Program-made: the position numbers and the translations under genes
Notes under the pieces: model-generated
The model's input: only the letters and a program-made list of their open reading frames with translations
Told to the model about the DNA's origin: nothing
Database searches by the model: none
Source: Gordius sp. MW1
Taxonomy: Eukaryota; Nematomorpha; Gordioida; Gordea; Gordiidae
Reading direction: 5' to 3'
Assembly (NCBI GenBank): GCA_964036665.1
Contig: OZ038533.1
Span: forward strand, 9,446,413-9,510,412
Length of the DNA stretch: 64,000 bases
Shown: positions 1 through 12,386 of the stretch, one piece after another
Position numbering within the stretch: position 1 is the first letter of the stretch
Layout: each line of letters starts with the position of its first letter

Positions 1-720
1 TTTACCTCAAAATTTTTCACATATTTTTCTTTCAACCGTATGCATCCGATGAAAGTTGTCGTTTTCAGACGTGGTTTCGATGATAAAAAGTAAAAATTTA
101 TCAGAATCAGAAAACTATTACTTTGAAATCATGATCGCATAGTGCATTTTTGAAAAATTAAGCACTCACGTTGCGATACAACAAACTAATCGCAACAATA
201 AAACGTTGTCTTTTTTCAAAATGATAGTTCTCGCAGCTTAAAACCTTTTTTCGGAAGTCAATCGAGGATAATAGGATTCTCAAATTGGCTTACTTTTATA
301 TATTTTTTCATGCACTTTCACATAGAATTGAAAAAAATAAATATTTTACCTCAAAATTTTTCACATATTTTTCTTTGAACCGTATTCATCCGATGAAAGT
401 TGTCGTTTTCAGACGTGGTTTCGATGATAAAAAGTAAAAATTTATCAGAATCAGAAAACTATTACTTTGAAATCATGATCGCATAGTGCATTTTTGAAAA
501 ATTAAGCACTCACGTTGCGATACAACAAACTAATCGCAACAATAAAACGTTGTCTTTTTTCAAAATGATAGTTCTCGCAGCTTAAAACCTTTTTTCGGAA
601 GTCAATCGAGGATAATAGGATTCTCAAATTGGCTTACTTTTATATATTTTTTCATGCACTTTCACATAGAATTGAAAAAAATAAATATTTTACCTCAAAA
701 TTTTTCACATATTTTTCTTT
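1..720 (+). repeat. Adjacent near-identical monomer pair, 344-bp step
   Basis: The segment from about 61 to 379 is repeated almost base for base 344 bp further on. Both copies share rare markers: a shortened tatttta before cctc, the six-T variant gtctttttt (at 211 and 555), accttttttcgg instead of acctcttttcgg, and tgcactttc. Sharing several private changes means one monomer was copied next to itself recently. Confidence 0.8.
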
Positions 721-1155
721 CAACCGTATGCATCCGATGAAAGTTGTCGTTTTCAGACGTGGTTTCGATGATAAAAAGTAAAAATTTATCAGAATCAGAA
801 AACTATTACTTTGAAATCATGATCGCATAATGCATTGTCAAAAATTAAGCACTCACGTTGCGATACAACAAACTAATCGCAACAAACGTTGTCTTTTGTC
901 AAATTGATAGTTCTCGCAACTTAAAACCTCTTTTCGGAAGTCAATCGAGGATAATAGAATTCTCAAATTGACTTACTTTTATATATTTTTTTACGCTCTT
1001 TCACATAGAATCGAAAAAAATAAATATTTTTACCTCAAAATTTTTCACATATTTTTCTTTCAACCGTATGCATCCGATGAAAGTTGTCGTTTTCAGACGT
1101 GGTTTCGATGATAAAAAGTAAAAATTTATCAGAATCAGAAAACTATTACTTTGAA

Positions 1156-1163
1156 ATCATGAT
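1156..1163. other. 8-bp palindrome atcatgat within the monomer
   Basis: A perfect self-complementary octamer in the reference monomer, followed directly by cgcatag. It recurs in most copies. Type C monomers carry atcgtgat instead, which breaks the symmetry, so the palindrome is type-specific. It could be a protein site or chance in AT-rich sequence; there is no evidence for either. Confidence 0.4.
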
Positions 1164-1197
1164 CGCATAGTGCATTTTTGAAAAATTAAGCACTCAC

Positions 1198-1224
1198 GTT
1201 GCGATACAACAAACTAATCGCAAC
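1198..1224. other. 8-bp dyad with 11-nt loop, present in nearly every monomer
   Basis: Left arm gttgcgat (1198-1205), loop acaacaaacta (1206-1216), right arm atcgcaac (1217-1224): a perfect inverted repeat that could form a hairpin or cruciform or bind a dimeric protein. The same element recurs once per monomer across the array. Common variants keep at least a 7-bp core: actagtcgcaac still pairs gttgcga with tcgcaac, and caaacttcgcaac (around 9131, 9469 and 19425) keeps 7 bp with an 11-nt loop. A few copies break an arm (gtagcgat near 43722 and 44753; aacttaacggaac near 20444 and 21475). The structure is read directly; function is inference. Confidence 0.75.
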
Positions 1225-1359
1225 AATAAAACGTTGTCTTTTGTCAAAATGATAGTTCTCGCAGCTTAAAACCTCTTTTCGGAAGTCAATCGAGGATAAT
1301 AGGATTCTCAAATTGGCTTACTTTTATATATTTTTTCATGCTCTTTCACATAGAATCGA

Positions 1360-1402
1360 AAAAAATAAATATTTTTACCTCAAAATTTTTCACATATTTT
1401 TC
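1360..1402. other. A/T-tract cluster at monomer junction, possible bent DNA
   Basis: A run of seven A, then ttttt, then aaaattttt, then ttttt follow each other at steps of about 12 bp across the junction into the next monomer. Roughly helically spaced A-tracts are known to curve DNA, and many satellites have such a segment. The A-run length varies between copies (5-10), so any bend would vary. The curvature has not been computed. Confidence 0.45.
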
Positions 1403-3699
1403 TTTGAACCGTATTCATCCGATGAAAGTTGTCGTTTTCAGACGTGGTTTCTATGATCCCAAGTAAAAATTTATCAGAATCAGAAAACTATTACTTTGAA
1501 ATCATGATCGCATAGAGCCATTTTCAAAAATTAAGCACTCACGTTGCGATACAACAAACTAATCGCAACAAACGTTGTCTTTTGTCAAAATGATAGTTCT
1601 CGCAGCTTAAAACCTCTTTTCGGAAGTCAATCGAGGATAATAGGATTCTCAAATTGGCTTACTTTTATATATTTTTTCATGCTCTTTCACATAGAATTGA
1701 AAAAAATAAATATTTTTACCTCAAAATTTTTCACATATTTTTCTTTCAACCGTATGCATCCGATGAATGTTGTCGTTTTCAGACGTGGTTTCTATGATCC
1801 CAAGTAAAAATTTATCAGAATCAGAAAACTATTACTTTGAAATCATGATCGCATAGAGCCATTTTCAAAAATTAAGCACTCACGTTGCGATACAACAAAC
1901 TAATCGCAACAGTAAAACGTTGTCTTTTGTCAAAATGATAGTTCTCGCAGCTTAAAACCTCTTTTCAGAAGTCAATCGAGGATAATAGGATTCTCAAATT
2001 GGCTTACTTTTATATATTTTTTCATGCTCTTTCACATAGAATTGAAAAAAATAAATATTTTTACCTCAAAATTTTTCACATATTTTTCTTTGAACCGTAT
2101 TCATCCGATGAAAGTTGTCGTTTTCAGACGTGGTTTCTATGATCTCAAGTAAAAATTTATCAGAATCAGAAAACGATTACTTTGAAATCATGATCGCATT
2201 GTGCATTTTTGAAAAATTAAGCACTCACGTTGCGATACAACAAACTAGTCGCAACAATAAAACGTTGTCTTTTGTCAAAATGATAGTTCTCGCAGCTTAA
2301 AACCTCTTTTCGGAAGTCAATCGAGGATAATAGGATTCTCAAATTGGCTTACTTTTATATATTTTTTTTATGCTCTTTCACATAGAATTGAAAAAAATAA
2401 ATATTTTTACCTCAAAATTTTTCACATATTTTTATTTCAACCGTATTCATCCGATGAAAGTTGTCGTTTTTAGACCTGGTTTCTATGATCCCAAGTAAAA
2501 ATTTATCAGAATCTGAAAACTATTACTTTGAAATCATGATCGCATAGAGCCATTTTCAAAAATTAAGCACTCACGTTGCGATACAAGAAACTAATCGCAA
2601 CAATAAAACGTTGTCTTTTGTCAAAATGATAGTTCTCGCAGCTTAAAACCTCTTTTCGGAAGTCAATCGAGGATAATAGGATTCTCAAATTGGCTTACTT
2701 TTATATATTTTTCATGCTCTTTCACATAGAATTGAAAAAAATAAATATTTTTACCTCAAAATTTTTCACATATTTTTCTTTCAACCGTATGCATCCGATG
2801 AATGTTGTCGTTTTCAGACGTGGTTTCTATGATCCCAAGTAAAAATTTATCAGAATCAGAAAACTATTACTTTGAAATCATGATCGCATAGAGCCATTTT
2901 CAAAAATTAAGCACTCACGTTGCGATACAACAAACTAATCGCAACAGTAAAACGTTGTCTTTTGTCAAAATGATAGTTCTCGCAGCTTAAAACCTCTTTT
3001 CAGAAGTCAATCGAGGATAATAGGATTCTCAAATTGGCTTACTTTTATATATTTTTTCATGCTCTTTCATATAGAATTGAAAAATATAAATATTTTTACC
3101 TCAAAATTTTTCACATATTTTTCTTTGAACCGTATTCATCCGATGAAAGTTGTCATTTTCAGACGTGGTTTCGATGATCTCAAGTAAAAATTTATCAGAA
3201 TCAGAAAACTATTACTTTGAAATCATGATCGCATAGTGTATTTTTGAAAAATTAAGCACTCACGTTGCGATACAACAAACTAATCGCAACAATAAAACGT
3301 TGTCTTTTGTCAAAATGATAGTTCTCGCAGCTTAAAACCTCTTTTCAGAAGTCAATCGAGGATAATAGGATTCTCAAATTGGCTTACTTTTATATATTTT
3401 TTCATGCTCTTTCACATAGAATTGAAAAAAATAAATATTTTTACCTCAAAATTTTTCACATATTTTTCTTTGAACCGTATTCATCCGATGAAAGTTGTCG
3501 TTTTCAGACGTGGTTTCTATGATCCCAAGTAAAAATTTATCAGAATCAAAAAACTATTACTTTGAAATCATGATCGCATAGAGCAGTTTTCAAAAATTAA
3601 GCACTCACGTTGCGATACAACAAACTAGTCGCAACAATAAAACGTTGTCTTTTGTCAAAATGATAGTTCTCGCAGCTTAAAACCTCTTTTCGGAAGTCA

Positions 3700-6600
3700 A
3701 TCTCGGATAATAGGATTCTCAAATTAGCTTACTTTTATATATTTTTTCATGCTCTTTCACATAGAATTGAAAAAAATAAATATTTTTACCTCAAAATTTT
3801 TCACATATTTTTCTTTGAACCGTATTCATCCGATGAAAGTTGTCGTTTTCAGACGTGGTTTCTATGATCTCAAGTAAAAATTTATCAGAATCAGAAAACG
3901 ATTACTTTGAGATCATAATCGCATTGTGCATTTTTGAAAAATTAAGCACTCACGTTGCGATACAACAAACTAGTCGCAACAATAAAACGTTGTCTTTTGT
4001 CAAAATGATAGTTCCCGCAGCTTAAAACCTCTTTTCGGAAGTCAATCGAGGATAATAGGATTCTCAAATTGGCTTACTTTTATATATTTTTTTACGCTCT
4101 TTCACATAGAATCGAAAAAAATAAATATTTTTACCTCAAAATTTTTCACATATTTTTTTTTGAACCGTATTCATCCGATGAAAGTTGTCGTTTTCAGACG
4201 TGGTTTCTATGATCCCAAGTAAAAATTTATCAGAATCTGAAAACTATTACTTTGAAATCATGATCGCATAGAGCCATTTTCAAAAATTAAGCACTCACGT
4301 TGCGATACAACAAACTAATCGCAACAATAAAACGTTGTCTTTTGTCAAAATGATAGTTCTCGCAGCTTAAAACCTCTTTTCGGAAGTCAATCAAGGATAA
4401 TAGGATTCTCAAATTGGCTTACTTTTATATATTTTTTTTATGCTCTTTCACATAGAATTGAAAATAATAAATATTTTTACCTCAAAATTTTTCACATATT
4501 TTTATTTCAACCGTATTCATCCGATGAAAGTTGTCGTTTTTAGACCTGGTTTCTATGATCCCAAGTAAAAATTTATCAGAATCTGAAAACTATTACTTTG
4601 AAATCATGATCGCATAGAGCCATTTTCAAAAATTAAGCACTCACGTTGCGATACAAGAAACTAATCGCAACAATAAAACGTTGTCTTTTGTCAAAATGAT
4701 AGTTCTCGCAGCTTAAAACCTCTTTTCGGAAGTCAATCGAGGATAATAGGATTCTCAAATTGGCTTACTTTTATATATTTTTCATGCTCTTTCACATAGA
4801 ATTGAAAAAAATAAATATTTTTACCTCAAAATTTTTCACATATTTTTCTTTCAACCGTATGCATCCGATGAATGTTGTCGTTTTCAGACGTGGTTTCTAT
4901 GATCCCAAGTAAAAATTTATCAGAATCAGAAAACTATTACTTTGAAATCATGATCGCATAGAGCCATTTTCAAAAATTAAGCACTCACGTTGCGATACAA
5001 CACTAATCGCAACAGTAAAACGTTGTCTTTTGTCAAATTGATAGTTCTCGCAGCTTAAAACCTCTTTTCAGAAGTCAATCGAGGATAATAGGATTCACAA
5101 ATTGGCTTACTTTTATTTCATGCTCTTTCACATAGAATTGAAAAAAATAAATATTTTTACCTCAAAATTTTTCACATATTTTTCTTTGAACCGTATTCAT
5201 CCGATGAAAGTTGTCGTTTTCAGACGTGGTTTCTATGATCTCAAGTAAAAATTTATCAGAATCAGAAAACGATTACTTTGAAATCATGATCGCATTGTGC
5301 ATTTTTGAAAAATTAAGCACTCACGTTGCGATACAACAAACTAGTCGCAACAATAAAACGTTGTCTTTTGTCAAAATGATAGTTCTCGCAGCTTAAAACC
5401 TCTTTTCGGAAGTCAATCGAGGATAATAGGATTCTCAAATTGGCTTACTTTTATATATTTTTTTACGCTCTTTCACATAGAATCGAAAAAAATAAATATT
5501 TATACCTCAAAATTTTTCACATATTTTTCTTTGAACCGTATTCATCCGATGAAAGTTGTCGTTTTCAGACGTGGTTTCTATGATCCCAAGTAAAAATTTA
5601 TCAGAATCTGAAAACTATTACTTTGAAATCATGATCGCATAGAGCCATTTTCAAAAATTAAGCACTCACGTTGCGATACAACAAACTAATCGCAACAATA
5701 AAACGTTGTCTTTTGTCAAAATGATAGTTCTCGCAGCTTAAAACCTCTTTTCGGAAGTCAATCTCGGATAATAGGATTCTCAAATTAGCTTACTTTTATA
5801 TATTTTTTCATGCTCTTTCACATAGAATTGAAAAAAATAAATATTTTTACCTCAAAATTTTTCACATATTTTTCTTTGAACCGTATTCATCCGATGAAAG
5901 TTGTCGTTTTCAGACGTGGTTTCTATGATCTCAAGTAAAAATTTATCAGAATCAGAAAACGATTACTTTGAGATCATAATCGCATTGTGCATTTTTGAAA
6001 AATTAAGCACTCACGTTGCGATACAACAAACTAGTCGCAACAATAAAACGTTGTCTTTTGTCAAAATGATAGTTCCCGCAGCTTAAAACCTCTTTTCGGA
6101 AGTCAATCGAGGATAATAGGATTCTCAAATTGGCTTACTTTTATATATTTTTTTACGCTCTTTCACATAGAATCGAAAAAAATAAATATTTTTACCTCAA
6201 AATTTTTCACATATTTTTTTTTGAACCGTATTCATCCGATGAAAGTTGTCGTTTTCAGACGTGGTTTCTATGATCCCAAGTAAAAATTTATCAGAATCTG
6301 AAAACTATTACTTTGAAATCATGATCGCATAGAGCCATTTTCAAAAATTAAGCACTCACGTTGCGATACAACAAACTAATCGCAACAATAAAACGTTGTC
6401 TTTTGTCAAAATGATAGTTCTCGCAGCTTAAAACCTCTTTTCGGAAGTCAATCAAGGATAATAGGATTCTCAAATTGGCTTACTTTTATATATTTTTTTT
6501 ATGCTCTTTCACATAGAATTGAAAATAATAAATATTTTTACCTCAAAATTTTTCACATATTTTTATTTCAACCGTATTCATCCGATGAAAGTTGTCGTTT

Positions 6601-6840
6601 TTAGACCTGGTTTCTATGATCCCAAGTAAAAATTTATCAGAATCTGAAAACTATTACTTTGAAATCATGATCGCATAGAGCCATTTTCAAAAATTAAGCA
6701 CTCACGTTGCGATACAAGAAACTAATCGCAACAATAAAACGTTGTCTTTTGTCAAAATGATAGTTCTCGCAGCTTAAAACCTCTTTTCGGAAGTCAATCG
6801 AGGATAATAGGATTCTCAAATTGGCTTACTTTTATATATT
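3700..6840 (+). repeat. Three-monomer block duplicated at 2,061 bp (6-mer step)
   Basis: The run of monomers starting 3802, 4147 and 4493 recurs at 5863, 6208 and 6554. Shared rare markers are aatctcggataa before the block, ttgagatcataatcgc, gttcccgcag, aatcaaggataa, ttttatttcaacc and tttttagacctgg. The third monomer has a further copy at 2423, 2,070 bp earlier, also followed by a gatgaatgttg monomer. The segment ends where the two copies diverge near 4770 and 6831. Confidence 0.8.
5510..6430 (+). repeat. Block recurring 4,805 bp downstream (10315-11235)
   Basis: Monomers starting 5518, 5863 and 6208 match those at 10323, 10668 and 11013 in order, including tttatacctc, aatctcggataa, cataatcgcattg, gttcccgcag and ttttttttgaacc. 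The match stops where 6421 reads cggaagtcaatcaagg and 11245 reads cagaagtcaatctcgg. The offset equals 14 monomers. Confidence 0.75.
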
Positions 6841-9001
6841 TTTTCATGCTCTTTCACATAGAATCGAAAAAAATAAATATTTTTAATTCAAAAATTTTCA
6901 CATATTTTTCTTTCAACCGTATGCATCCGATGAATGTTGTCGTTTTCAGACGTTATTCTATGATCCCAAGTAAAAATTTATCAGAATCAGAAAACTATTA
7001 CTTTGAAATCATGATCGCATAGTGCATTTTTGAAAAATAAGGAACTCACGTTGCGATACAACAAACTAATCACAACAATAAAACGTTGTCTTTTGTCAAA
7101 AGGCTAGTTCTCGCAGCTCAAAACCTCTTTTCGTAAGTCAATCGAGGATAATAGAATTCTCAAATTGGCTTACTTTTATATATTTTTTCATGCTCTTTCA
7201 CATAGAATCGAAAAAAATAAATATTTTTACCTCAAAATTTTTCACATATTTTTCTTTCAACCGTATGCATCCGATGAAAGTTGTCGTTTTCAGACGTGGT
7301 TTCGATAAAAAATAAAAATTTATCAGAATCAGAAAACTATTACTTTGAAATCATGATCGCATAGTGCATTTTAAAAAAATTAAGCACTCACGTTGCGATA
7401 CAACAAACTAATCGCAACAATAAAACGTTGTCTTTTGTCAAAATGATAGTTCTCGCAGCTTAAAACCTCTTTTCGGAAGTCAATCGAGGATAATAGAATT
7501 CTCAAATTGACTTACTTTTATATATTTTTTCATGCTCTTTCACATAGAATCGAAAAAAACAAATATTTTTACCTCAAAATTTTTCACATATTTTTCTTTC
7601 AACCGTATGCATCCGATGAAAGTTGTCGTTTTCAGACGTGGTTTCGATGATAAAAAGTAAAAATTTATCAGAATCAGAAAACTATTACTTTGAAATCATG
7701 ATCGCATAGTGCATTTTTGAAAAATTAAGCACTCACGTTGCGATACAACAAATTAATCGCAACAATAAAACGTTGTCTTTTGTCAAAATGATAGTTCTCG
7801 CAGCTTAAAACCTCTTTTCGGAAGTCAATCGAGGATAATAGGATTCTCAAATTGGCTTACTTTTATATATTTTTTCATGCTCTTTCACATAGAATTGAAA
7901 AAAATAAATATTTTTACCTCAAAATTTTTCACATATTTTTCTTTGAACCGTATTCATCCGATGAATGTTGTCGTTTTCAGACGTGGTTTCTATGATCCCA
8001 AGTAAAAATTTATCAGAATCTGAAAACTATTACTTTGAAATCATGATCGCATAGAGCCATTTTCAAAAATTAAGCACTCACGTTGCGATACAACAAACTA
8101 ATCGCAACAATAAAACGTTGTCTTTTGTCAAAAGGATAGTTCTCGCAGCTTAAAACCTCTTTTCGGAAGTCAATCGAGGATAATAGGATTCTCAAATTGG
8201 CTTACTTTTATATATTTTTTCATGCTCTTTCACATAGAATTGAAAAAAATAAATATTTTTACCTCAAAATTTTTCACATATTTTTCTTTCAACCGTATGC
8301 ATCCGATGAATGTTGTCGTTTTCAGACGTGGTTTCTATGATCCCAAGTAAAAATTTATCAGAATCAGAAAACTATTACTTTGAAATCATGATCGCATAGA
8401 GCCATTTTCAAAAATTAAGCACTCACGTTGCGATACAACAAACTAATCGCAACAGTAAAACGTTGTCTTTTGTCAAAATGATAGTTCTCGCAGCTTAAAA
8501 CCTCTTTTCAGAAGTCAATCGAGGATAATAGGATTCTCAAATTGGCTTACTTTTATATATTTTTTCATGCTCTTTCACATAGAATCGAAAAAAATAAATA
8601 TTTTTACCTCAAAATTTTTCACATATTTTTCTTTGAACCGTATTCATCCGATGAAAGTTGTCGTTTTCAGACGTGGTTTCTATGATCCCAAGTAAAAATT
8701 TATCAGAATCAGAAAACTATTACTTTGAAATCATGATCGCATAGAGCAGTTTTCAAAAATTAAGCACTCACGTTGCGATACAACAAACTAGTCACAACAA
8801 TAAAACGTTGTCTTTTGTCAAAATGATAGTTCTCGCAGCATAAAACCTCTTTTCAGAAGTCAATCGAGGATAATAGGATTCTCAAATTGGCTTACTTTTA
8901 TATATTTTTTCATGCTCTTTCATATAGAATTGAAAAATATAAATATTTTTACCTCAAAATTTTTCACATATTTTTCTTTGAACCGTATTCATCCGATGAA
9001 A

Positions 9002-9680
9002 GTTGTCGTTTTCAGACGTGGTTTAGATGATCCCAAGTAAAAATTTATCAGAATCAGAAAACTATTACTTTGAAATCATGATCGCATAGAGCCATTTTCA
9101 AAAATTAAGCACTCACGTTGCGATACAACAAACTTCGCAACAAACGTTGTCTTTTGTCAAAATGATAGTTGTCGCAGCTTAAAACCTCTATTCGGAAGTC
9201 AATCGAGGATAATAGGATTCTCAAATTGGCTTACTTTTATATATTTGATCATGCTCTTTTACATAGAATCGAAAAAATAAATATTTTTACCTCAAAATTT
9301 TTCACATATTTTTCTTTCAACCGTATGCATCCGATGAAAGTTGTCGTTTTCAGACGTGGTTTAGATGATCCCAAGTAAAAATTTATCAGAATCAGAAAAC
9401 TATTACTTTGAAATCATGATCGCATAGAGCCATTTTCAAAAATTAAGCACTCACGTTGCGATACAACAAACTTCGCAACAAACGTTGTCTTTTGTCAAAA
9501 TGATAGTTGTCGCAGCTTAAAACCTCTATTCGGAAGTCAATCGAGGATAATAGGATTCTCAAATTGGCTTACTTTTATATATTTGATCATGCTCTTTTAC
9601 ATAGAATCGAAAAAATAAATATTTTTACCTCAAAATTTTTCACATATTTTTCTTTCAACCGTATGCATCCGATGAAAGTT
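9002..9680 (+). repeat. Back-to-back 338-bp monomer duplication
   Basis: Two adjacent 338-bp copies share private changes: tttagatgatccc in front, caaacttcgcaacaaacg, atagttgtcgcag, cctctattcgg, atatttgatcatg and ctcttttacatag. A third copy of this subtype lies around 19300-19600, where it occurs only once, so the tandem doubling happened at this site. Confidence 0.8.
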
Positions 9681-10322
9681 GTCGTTTTCAGACGTGGTTT
9701 CGATGATAAAAAGTAAAAATTTATCAGAATCAGAAAACTATTACTTTGAAATCATGATCGCATAATTTTTGAAAAATTAAGCACTCACGTTGCGATACAA
9801 CAAACTAATCGCAACAAACGTTGTCTTTTGTCAAAATGATAGTTCTCGCAAGTTAAAACCTCTTTTCGGAAGTCAATCGAGGATAATAGGATTCTCAAAT
9901 TGGCTTACTTTTATATATTTTTTCATGCTCTTTCACATAGAATTGAAAAAAATAAATATTTTTACCTCAAAATTTTTCACATATTTTTCTTTGAACCGTA
10001 TTCATCCGATGAAAGTTGTCGTTTTCACACGTGGTTTCTATGATCTCAAGTAAAAATTTATCAGAATCAGAAAACTATTACTTTGAAATCAAGATCGCAT
10101 AGTGCATTTTTGAAAAATTAAGCACTCACGTTGCGATACAACAAACTAGTCGCAACAATAAAACGTTGTCTTTTGTCAAAATGATAGTTCTCGCAGCTTA
10201 AAACCTCTTTTCGGAAGTCAATCGAGGATAATAGGATTCTCAAATTGGCTTACTTTTATATATTTTTTTACGCTCTTTCACATAGAATCGAAAAAAATAA
10301 ATATTTATACCTCAAAATTTTT

Positions 10323-12386
10323 CACATATTTTTCTTTGAACCGTATTCATCCGATGAAAGTTGTCGTTTTCAGACGTGGTTTCTATGATCCTAAGTAAAA
10401 ATTTATCAGAATCTGAAAACTATTACTTTGAAATCATGATCGCATAGAGCCATTTTCAAAAATTAAGCACTCACGTTGCGATACAACAAACTAATCGCAA
10501 CAATAAAACGTTGTCTTTTGTCAAAATGATAGTTCTCGCAGCTTAAAACCTCTTTTCGGAAGTCAATCTCGGATAATAGGATTCTCAAATTAGCTTACTT
10601 TTATATATTTTTTCATGCTCTTTCACATAGAATTGAAAAAAATAAATATTTTTACCTCAAAATTTTTCACATATTTTTCTTTGAACCGTATTCATCCGAT
10701 GAAAGTTGTCGTTTTCAGACGTGGTTTCTATGATCTCAAGTAAAAATTTATCAGAATCAGAAAACGATTACTTTGAAATCATAATCGCATTGTGCATTTT
10801 TGAAAAATTAAGCACTCACGTTGCGATACAACAAACTAGTCGCAACAATAAAACGTTGTCTTTTGTCAAAATGATAGTTCCCGCAGCTTAAAACCTCTTT
10901 TCGGAAGTCAATCGAGGATAATAGGATTCTCAAATTGGCTTACTTTTATATATTTTTTTACGCTCTTTCACATAGAATCGAAAAAAATAAATATTTTTAC
11001 CTCAAAATTTTTCACATATTTTTTTTTGAACCGTATTCATCCGATGAAAGTTGTCGTTTTCAGACGTGGTTTCTATGATCCCAAGTAAAAATTTATCAGA
11101 ATCTGAAAACTATTACTTTGAAATCATGATCGCATAGAGCCATTTTCAAAAATTAAGCACTCACGTTGCGATACAACAAACTAATCGCAACAATAAAACG
11201 TTGTCTTTTGTCAAAATGATAGTTCTCGCAGCTTAAAACCTCTTTTCAGAAGTCAATCTCGGATAATCGGATTCTCAAATTGGCTTACTTTTATATATTT
11301 TTTCATGCTCTTTCACATAGAATCGAAAAAAATAAATATTTTTACCTCAAAATTTTTCACATATTTTTCTTTGAACCGTATTCATCCGATGAAAGTTGTC
11401 GTTTTCAGACGTGGTTTCTATGATCCCAAGTAAAAATTTATCAGAATCAGAAAACTATTACTTTGAAATCATGATCGCATAGAGCAGTTTTCAAAAATTA
11501 AGCACTCACGTTGCGATACAACAAACTAGTCGCAACAATAAAACGTTGTCTTTCGTCAAAATGATAGTTCTCGCAGCTTAAAACCTCTTTTCAGAAGTCA
11601 ATCGAGGATAATAGGATTCTCAAATTGGCTTACTTTTATTTCATGCTCTTTCACATAGAATTGAAAAAAATAAATATTTTTACCTCAAAATTTTTCACAT
11701 ATTTTTCTTTGAACCGTATTCATCCGATGAAAGTTGTCGTTTTCAGACGTGGTTTCTATGATCTCAAGTAAAAATTTATCAGAATCAGAAAACGATTACT
11801 TTGAAATCATGATCGCATTGTGCATTTTTGAAAAATTAAGCACTCACGTTGCGATACAACAAACTAGTCGCAACAATAAAACGTTGTCTTTTGTCAAAAT
11901 GATAGTTCTCGCAGCTTAAAACCTCTTTTCGGAAGTCAATCGAGGATAATAGGATTCTCAAATTGGCTTACTTTTATATATTTTTTTACGCTCTTTCTCA
12001 TAGAATCAAAAAAAATAAATATTTTTACCTCAAAATTTTTCACATATTTTTTTTTGAACCGTATTCATCCGATGAAAGTTGTCGTTTTCAGACGTGGTTT
12101 CTATGATCCCAAGTAAAAATTTATCAGAATCTGAAAACTATTACTTTGAAATCATGATCGCATAGAGCCATTTTCAAAAATTAAGCACTCACGTTGCGAT
12201 ACAACAAACTAATCGCAACAATAAAACGTTGTCTTTTGTCAAAATGATAGTTCTCGCAGCTTAAAACCTCTTTTCGGAAGTCAATCTCGGATAATAGGAT
12301 TCTCAAATTGGCTTACTTTTATATATTTTTTCATGCTCTTTCACATAGAATTGAAAAAAAATAAATATTTTTACCTCAAAATTTTT
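10323..12386 (+). repeat. Type B monomers with short acttttatttcatgctc variant
   Basis: Ordinary tandem monomers of the B-rich domain. One has a 7-bp shorter acttttatttcatg segment near 11633. The same deletion recurs near 14043 and 15762 (7 and 5 monomers later) and a version occurs near 5108. Nothing other than satellite is present. Confidence 0.7.

Larger units (their letters stand above)
1046..1390 (+). repeat. Reference monomer (345 bp, type A)
   Basis: This copy matches the majority base I read at nearly every position and serves as the reference. It has 105 G+C of 345 (30%) and 14 CpG. Landmarks, counted from its first base: ATGCAT at 23-28; gttgtcgttttcagacg at 39-54; type-specific block cgatgataaaaag at 61-73; palindrome atcatgat at 111-118; type-specific block tagtgcatttttg at 123-135; dyad at 153-179; aacgtt at 186-191; ttttcgg at 231-237; gaggataata at 247-256; TATATAT at 280-286; an A/T-tract cluster from 314 through the junction into the next copy. 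No homology to a known gene, tRNA, rRNA or SINE promoter is visible. The choice of first base is arbitrary, because the repeat is circularly permutable. Confidence 0.93.
1732..8619 (+). repeat. Dispersed monomer subtype: gatgaatgttg with caacagtaaaacg
   Basis: Four monomers starting at 1732, 2767, 4837 and 8275 share gatgaatgttg, ctatgatcccaag, tagagcc, caacagtaaaacg and cttttcagaag. Their spacings, 1035, 2070 and 3438 bp, are whole numbers of monomers (3, 6 and 10). They are copies of one ancestor moved as part of larger blocks. Confidence 0.7.

Noticed and set aside
1275-1283. Heat-shock element (ttcggaa)
   Set aside because: The two half-sites are one base apart instead of two, and there is no third half-site in phase.
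1275-1300. CENP-B box-like motif around ttcggaagtcaatcgagg
   Set aside because: It has TTCG and CGAGG, but the spacing and the required internal A and CGGG do not match the known 17-bp CENP-B consensus. I found no better match elsewhere in the monomer.
1325-1337. TATA box (tatatatttttt) as a promoter in every monomer
   Set aside because: The motif is expected by chance in 70% AT sequence, and no initiator, RNA polymerase III box or transcript structure is visible nearby.
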